Part shown: one piece after another, positions 58,864-64,000 of the stretch
Numbering within the stretch: position 1 is the first letter of the stretch
Layout: every line of letters starts with the position of its first letter
Origin: Arabidopsis thaliana
Lineage: Eukaryota > Streptophyta > Magnoliopsida > Brassicales > Brassicaceae
Length of the DNA stretch: 64,000 nt
NCBI RefSeq assembly: GCF_000001735.4
Contig: NC_003075.7
Location: 17,423,001 to 17,487,000 of the forward strand
Direction of reading: 5' to 3'
Position numbers and translations under genes: made by a program
The notes under the pieces: model-generated
What the model was told of the DNA's origin: nothing
Seen by the model: only the letters and a program-made list of their open reading frames with translations
Database searches by the model: none

Positions 58864-60213
58864 TTCAAAAAAAACAAAAGATTTAGGAGATTCGGCGAAA
58901 AGGGTTTGTTTTTAAGCTCATTATAAAACCCTAGAAGTAACGAACTAGGGAAGAACTTGAAGCAGATCAAAGAAGAGAGAGCTCAAAAATGGAAACTTTG
59001 AGAGAAAACAAAAAAAAAGTTTAGAGCTTTAGGCAAGAGAGTGAAGAAACGAAATTGACGGAAGAAGAAGGAGAAGAAAGTAAAAGGAGCAGAAATTCAA
59101 CAAACAAAAGTACGAGAAAGAAGAAAAACACACAAGGAAGAAGGAATCCAAGAAGAGTCAAAAGGAGCTCAAACCCTAGGACCAGTCTAGAGTCTCTCTC
59201 AGGAGAGAAAGGAAAAATAAAATAAATTAATAAAGAAATAAAGCAAAAGGGAAAAAAAAAAACAGATCCCAAAATTTTGCATAGAAATTAAGAAACCACT
59301 CTCTTAAGTTATGTATAAGAGCAATCAATTTAATCAATTTTATTAAAGGAAGTGTCTTTGAATAAAAAAGCAAAGGTGACCCCTTTCACCACCAATCTCT
59401 CATTTCATTTACTACTACAATGGCTTCTCTCTCTTCTTCTTTAGACACTGTTGAAGAAAAAGGCATTGACTTTAACAACAATATCCAGAAAGAAGCAAAG
59501 TGGTGGTTCTTCATGAGCTAATACAATAATGTATGGTAATGGTGGTTATCAATTATTCAATTCCTCTAATCATATTCTATTATATGGCTAAGGTTTTTAA
59601 GTCAAATAACACAGAAGAAAAAAAACTTGGAAATAAGTCAAATAACATAAAAAGACATATTAAGGGGGAATATTAACATAGCATATACTATTTGACATTT
59701 ATTTTATTTTATTCTGAATACAAGACAAAAAAAAAATGGCAGAGGAAAACACAATGTTTGTCTTCTTTTATCGTCCCCCGAAAGAAACGCATTAACTAGT
59801 CAACTCTTGCTATTGCGGAATTTTTAAGGATATATCAAAGACCATTTCTCTTTAACTCTTCTCCAAAGTCCAACAAATGATGAGAAGAAAAAAATGATGT
59901 CCACAGGAAGATGATAATTCAAAACTTTTCACTAATTTAATAATTTACTATACAATTGTATATTTATTAATATTTTATGTTTACTATATGAATAAAGTAA
60001 AAATAATACTAAATCAGACAGTTGGTTGAAACAGACGAAATATATATGCCTACATAAATGTAATGTTGGGTTGTGGGGATACTTTTGCCTACTTTGGACT
60101 CCATAGTCCATAGTCCATATACAAAACACAATAACATTATTATTTTGGTAGCATTAACAAAAAATATATATATAAATAACAATTTTGCAGCATTAAGGAA
60201 ACAATATGGCCAA

Positions 60214-60256
<43 letters not shown>

Positions 60257-61342
60257 AGGTTGGTAGTTGGTACACACCATTAGACTCAATGACCAACCAC
60301 AACATTGGTGGGGATAGTCTTGACTTAAAAAAAAAAGAAATGCAGACTAACTACGATAGAGATCTTTATTAATGCAGTAGTATAGTAAGTTCATCGATAG
60401 AGGGTATTGTTTAATATGCATGGAACACAATGTGTTATTGGTAAAATAAAATGCTGTCTGTCTTTTCTTATAGAAGAAACTTAAAATCGAATAATAGTTT
60501 TAGTTTAGTTACTCAAGTATTTGTATGGTTTTAAATTCTTTGTCCTTTTCAATGAGTCAAAGTATGTGTAATGCTTTCATTCTCCTTTTTTGTGTTTATT
60601 GGACGACAAACTAGAATTATTATTCTGGTGTATTAAAGGTACTCATATGTCTCAACGAATAATTTACTTTTAAGATTTTAAATATACATATTTTCATATA
60701 ACTTGAGAATTACTCGAGTCATATCATTGTGGTACAGTGGTACCGTACGAGTAGTAAAGGTATAGCTCCTAAAATTTCAAATTTGAATTGTGGTTTAAGT
60801 ATAATCGAATACAATGCAAATTGCAAAGTTGTATTAGTTTGAAGTTAAGCATTAGAGATTCCAGAATATAGTTAAAAGTGTAAAGAGGGATTTTAAATTA
60901 AATGACGGAAACAAAAAGTACTTTAGTTACTTTGTACCTGAAGGTTGATGTAGTCATGTAACACAAATTTTGCATACATTAAAGTGTAAAACTAATTCAA
61001 AGAAATTGACTAATTTCATCCACAAATTTCTTTCTCGATTAGGCTTTTTGGATATTGAAAAGATAAAACCAAATAATCTTGAGGTGTAGAAAGATTGACT
61101 CGATTTTCAGATCGGTTTGGTTTTGGTTTAGGCAAATTCTTTAACCGTTCAACTGGAATCCATTACATCAGATCACCAACAGCAACAAAACACAAAATTT
61201 GAAAAGCCGTCAAGTTCTTACATGATCCATGCCTACTCCGATAGAAAAATGGAAAAGAAAAAAAAGATCTTCCATTTGTTTAGCCTTAGAGTACGTACAT
61301 GCAGCAAAAGCATAGTTTCTCTTCTGAAACTTCTTCTCTCAC
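58864..61342. other. PLP-fold gene leader/promoter and AT-rich spacer with a 39-A run
   Basis: Bases 58864 to about 59270 are GA-rich on the minus strand's template side and read as the long leader of the PLP-fold gene. Beyond the 33-aa frame listed separately, 59522-61342 is AT-rich and empty, with an uninterrupted run of 39 A at 60217-60255. Confidence 0.6.
59420..59521 (+). CDS. Candidate small ORF (33 aa)
   Basis: In an otherwise AT-rich spacer upstream of the PLP-fold gene and on the opposite strand, an ATG in good context (ACAATGGCT) opens 33 codons: MASLSSSLDTVEEKGIDFNN, then NIQKEAKWWFFMS. It is preceded by a CT/CA-rich leader-like stretch. Composition and amino-acid use look coding, unlike neighbouring frames. 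It could be a small peptide gene, a first-exon relic, or chance. No family is recognised. Confidence 0.35.
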   Translation: MASLSSSLDTVEEKGIDFNNNIQKEAKWWFFMS

Positions 61343-63197
61343 TCAAGCTTGAATCTTACGACGCTGTCTCAGTCTTCCACCAATACTATTTGGGTTTGGT
61401 TCAGCAGACATCTTTCGCTTGCTTCTTGTTTCTCGGTTCTCTTTGTTTGCAGAGTTAGCCATCCTCTCAGTTTCACTGCACTGAGCCTCAAGATCGATGA
61501 TCACAGGAGTTGCTGGATCCACCTCTTTCACATCTAATGGCTTGAGATCACCATCAGTCACTGAAGTTTGGTTGTTCCCAGACGACAAGAAGCATAATGA
61601 CTTTCTAGCTGAATCCGGATTCTTGTTTGAGCCATCATCATCATCGAGATTTTCGTCAATTTGATTGTCCTGAATCCCATCAGTTATGAGAAGGAGATGA
61701 TCTCCTTCTGAAGCTTGACTATCTGCAGGAGCATCAGTTTCATCATCCTCACTTGTTTCTGACTGTTGGTTGGTTTGAATCAGATAATGTGCAACAGACT
61801 TATACCCGAGTTTATGTATCTGAGAACAAAAGAAATTCAAAGGGAAAGCCATTAACTTTTGAATCTATCCAAGGACTCAAAATCAGAATTTTCACCATGG
61901 ATCATACTAATCGAAATAGCTACCTTCCTGTAAGCTGCACCAGTTGGGAGCCACCCTTTTTTTGTACGACAGAAACTGCAGTTGCAGATATCGCGACAGA
62001 CTGGACAAATCCAGTCCGGATTTTCCAGAGCTTCAAGAACATGTTCTCCATATCTGTTCAATCACCAAAACATAACCTAAAACATTCAGTTCCAATCCTC
62101 ATTTTGCTGAGCAAAGCAAGCTACTCAATTCCCAGTTGATTCTCACAAAAGGAATTACTCAAAAACACAGAAACAAAGAAGGTTGGAGGCTAATGTACCT
62201 CATGTATAAACAATCTCCACAGAATTGACCTCGAACAGAATGGTTACACTGGCTGCATTGGGTATGATAACCTAGCGTCTTCTGCCTGTAAAATCCACAG
62301 TAACCATTAAACACATTAGCCTCAATCCTAACCGAATCAAACTACATCTTCAGAGATAAAGCCAAGTGTACAAACCTGCACTGGTGGCAACACTTTCCTC
62401 TAACAGGGTCATAAATCCGTTTCCCATTTTTGTCACAACCATCAACAAAAAGCTCCCAAGTTCGTTCTGTGTTACCTAACAGTTTCTCATGCTCCTCAGT
62501 GTAAATCTCTGGCCTTACGCCTTCTCCTACCCACAAAACAATCTCTTCTTTAGACACTTTACCCTTCTTCAGTTCAGGTTCCTCTGCGTAGGAAACTGGT
62601 GTAGCGTTCTTCAATCTAAAGACCACAACAGAGAAGGCAATAAAAATCATTACTTTCTATTAAAAATCCTAGCTTCCTGTTAAACCCTTGATTTTGAACA
62701 GAATCCAAAGAACGAAACGAGAACCACAGAGATTGAATACGAAGAGATTACCTCGAGGATCTCCGAGAAACTGGCGGCTCCTGCTTCAATCTGATTATAA
62801 AACAGCGAAATGATTTCTCTAAAAACCCTAGATTTCTCTAAAACCCCTAATTTTGGAAGATTGAAGCAATGTGAACAAAATCGAGAGAAGTCAGTGACTG
62901 AAAACGAAGAGATTACCTTGAGGATCGTCTAGAGGAGACGGAAAGCTGAATAGGAGATGTTTCTCGACCCGGATTGGCATTAGAGTTACCGTAACGCCTT
63001 TTGGCGGGTCGGATCTCGGATTTGAGTTTGAGAGAGAGATCCATGATTCCGAGATTCTTCATCCTCTGAAGATTCTCCTTGATCCTGTCTTCTCTGCATT
63101 TCTCGTAGATCGAGACGTTTGAGTTTCCTCCTCCGACTGTTGGATTAGGGTTTGTGACGGGAATCGAACATTTCGCTCTCGTTCTCACCACAGGCAT
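61343..63197 (-). CDS. CDCA7-type zinc-finger protein (zf-4CXXC_R1), 417 aa
   Basis: Nuclear protein of the CDCA7 family. In animals and plants these partner the HELLS/DDM1 nucleosome remodeller and recognise hemimethylated CG DNA, supporting DNA-methylation maintenance (established for the family; recalled for plants). Six exons (minus): 63197-62917, 62790-62752, 62615-62376, 62285-62199, 62053-61924, 61819-61343; 417 codons. The four-CXXC domain (about residues 165-260) has GKCCHQCRQKTLGYHTQC, CSQC, GQFCGDCLYMRYGEHV, WICPVCRDICNCSFC and KKGWLPTG. The N-terminal third is basic with RRSSR repeats; the C-terminal part is acidic and ends in a basic RLRQRRK motif. The ATG at 63197 is used because the longer frame upstream lacks any ATG. 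Likely At4g37110. It may act as an epigenetic regulator. Confidence 0.92.
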
Positions 63198-63678
63198 TGT
63201 GAGAGATTGATGAACTGATTTTGGATTCAAAGTTCCAATCTTTCCCTCTTTCTCTCTTTGGATCTCTGGATAAGAAGAAGAAATGAAAGATTTTTTTTTA
63301 ACTTTTTAAGTGAGTGAAGCGGAACAGCAACGGTCTGGTTTTTTTACTCTTTTTAAAATTCAAAACATTTTTCACCTTTTTAGGTAAATGTGCTTAATTT
63401 GCCAACTAATGAAAACGTTGATTGGTTTGTCAAATGGAAATCATATTTATTATCTATCATACATCTGTAAATTTATTTTTCTTAAAGGGCCTTTAGGCTT
63501 TAATAACGGCCCATAAAAAATCCCAAATTGTACTACGAAGAAGAATAAGCCGCCATTCTTTATCTTTCCATTCCTTCCTGGAGATTACGCATTAATATAT
63601 TTAGATCTTAGGTCTTATTAGCTTCTTTATTCGCACTTTTTTTTTTCCTCTACTCGAAGCTTAACGATCGTAACAATC
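63198..63678. promoter_or_regulatory. Divergent promoter between the CDCA7-like gene and SMP2
   Basis: The two start codons point away from each other and are 481 bp apart. A GGCCCA element is at 63508-63513, with AGGGCC (63485) and AAGGGCC/TTTAGGC blocks nearby. A CT-rich leader precedes the SMP2 ATG. Joint use by both genes is inferred from spacing. Confidence 0.5.
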
Positions 63679-64000
63679 ATGGCGACGGCTTCAGGTACCA
63701 TGATTCCTTCAATTTCTTCTTCTAATACTTTAACCTAATTCTCGATTTCTCTGTTAATTCCCGTTGATGATTAAGAATCTCGCTTCTGATATCTTCTTCT
63801 TTCTTTAAATCTATATATTAGTAAATTAGGGTTTTTACTAGTTTTGCTATTGGCTAGATTCATTTTGGCTAAATTCTGGCAAAATTGATTTTATTTTTAA
63901 TGTTTGAATGTTGTTCTGATATATGTTTTCTATGGGATCTGCAGTTGCTTTTAAGTCTAGGGAAGATCACAGGAAGAAATTAGAATTAGAGGAAGCTCGT
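63679..64000 (+). CDS. SMP2: SMP2 (SWELLMAP 2) step-II splicing factor, N-terminus only
   Basis: Start of a SLU7/Prp18-interacting-factor homologue required for the second step of pre-mRNA splicing and for cell proliferation in plants. Exon 1 is 63679-63694 (MATAS and one base); exon 2 starts at 63945 after TCTGCAG and reads VAFKSREDHRKKLELEEAR to the window edge. The match to the SLU7-type N-terminus (FKSREDHRKKLELEEAR) and the position after the CDCA7-like gene support At4g37120. The zinc knuckle lies beyond the window. Its tiny first exon with an early intron of 250 bases is visible here. Confidence 0.85.

Noticed and set aside
60009..60372. Frames on both strands across the poly(A) run
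   Set aside because: They exist only because the A or T run encodes Lys or Phe without stops.
63198..63230. Longer N-terminus for the CDCA7-like protein starting at 63230
   Set aside because: The codon there is TTG, not ATG; the first ATG in frame is at 63197.

Overview
The window reads as plant nuclear DNA and I recognise it as Arabidopsis thaliana, lower arm of chromosome 4. The gene order matches the run from about At4g36950 to At4g37120. That identification rests on recalled protein families and gene order; no database was searched. Genes are compact, with short GT-AG introns of about 75-250 bp, AT-rich spacers and small non-autonomous transposons. All exon models below were built by hand from splice consensus and frame continuity.

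Layout. 0-14 kb: a MAPKKK (minus, cut by the left edge), a spacer with a triplicated G-box module and a MULE-type MITE, a three-RRM RNA-binding protein (plus), a remorin (minus), and a CLASRP/SWAP-type SR-rich splicing factor (minus). 17-24 kb: the heat-shock factor HSFB1/TBF1 with its two Phe-rich leader uORFs, the red chlorophyll catabolite reductase ACD2, centrin CEN2, and a short protein that looks like the second half of an eIF4A-type helicase (all plus). 24.6-28 kb: a candidate unannotated or decayed gene, a tandem repeat split by a TIR element, and a 1.2 kb foldback element. 29-34 kb: a multipass membrane protein and the organellar methionine aminopeptidase MAP1D (plus). 34-45 kb: three patatin-like phospholipase genes in tandem (minus), the last two from a recent duplication of about 3.3-3.5 kb. 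45-50 kb: a gene-poor AT-rich spacer. 50-64 kb: a DUF547/leucine-zipper protein and a small charged protein (plus), a PLP-transferase-fold protein whose PLP lysine position is Arg, a CDCA7-type zinc-finger protein (minus), and the start of the splicing factor SMP2 (plus).

The genes do not form one pathway, as expected in a plant genome. There are functional echoes: three RNA-processing genes (three-RRM protein, CLASRP-like, SMP2), defence or cell-death genes (HSFB1/TBF1, ACD2, patatins, MAPKKK), and three housekeeping genes with GGCCCA/TGGGCY (site II) promoter elements.

The most interesting sequence-level observations are: a 39-bp exon in the CDCA7-like gene that appears to have arisen by tandem duplication of an intron and its flanks; the Lys-to-Arg change in the PLP-fold protein; the solitary helicase half-domain; an open frame at 25.0-25.3 kb broken by a single TGA; and several transposon insertions whose target-site duplications or empty sites can be read directly.
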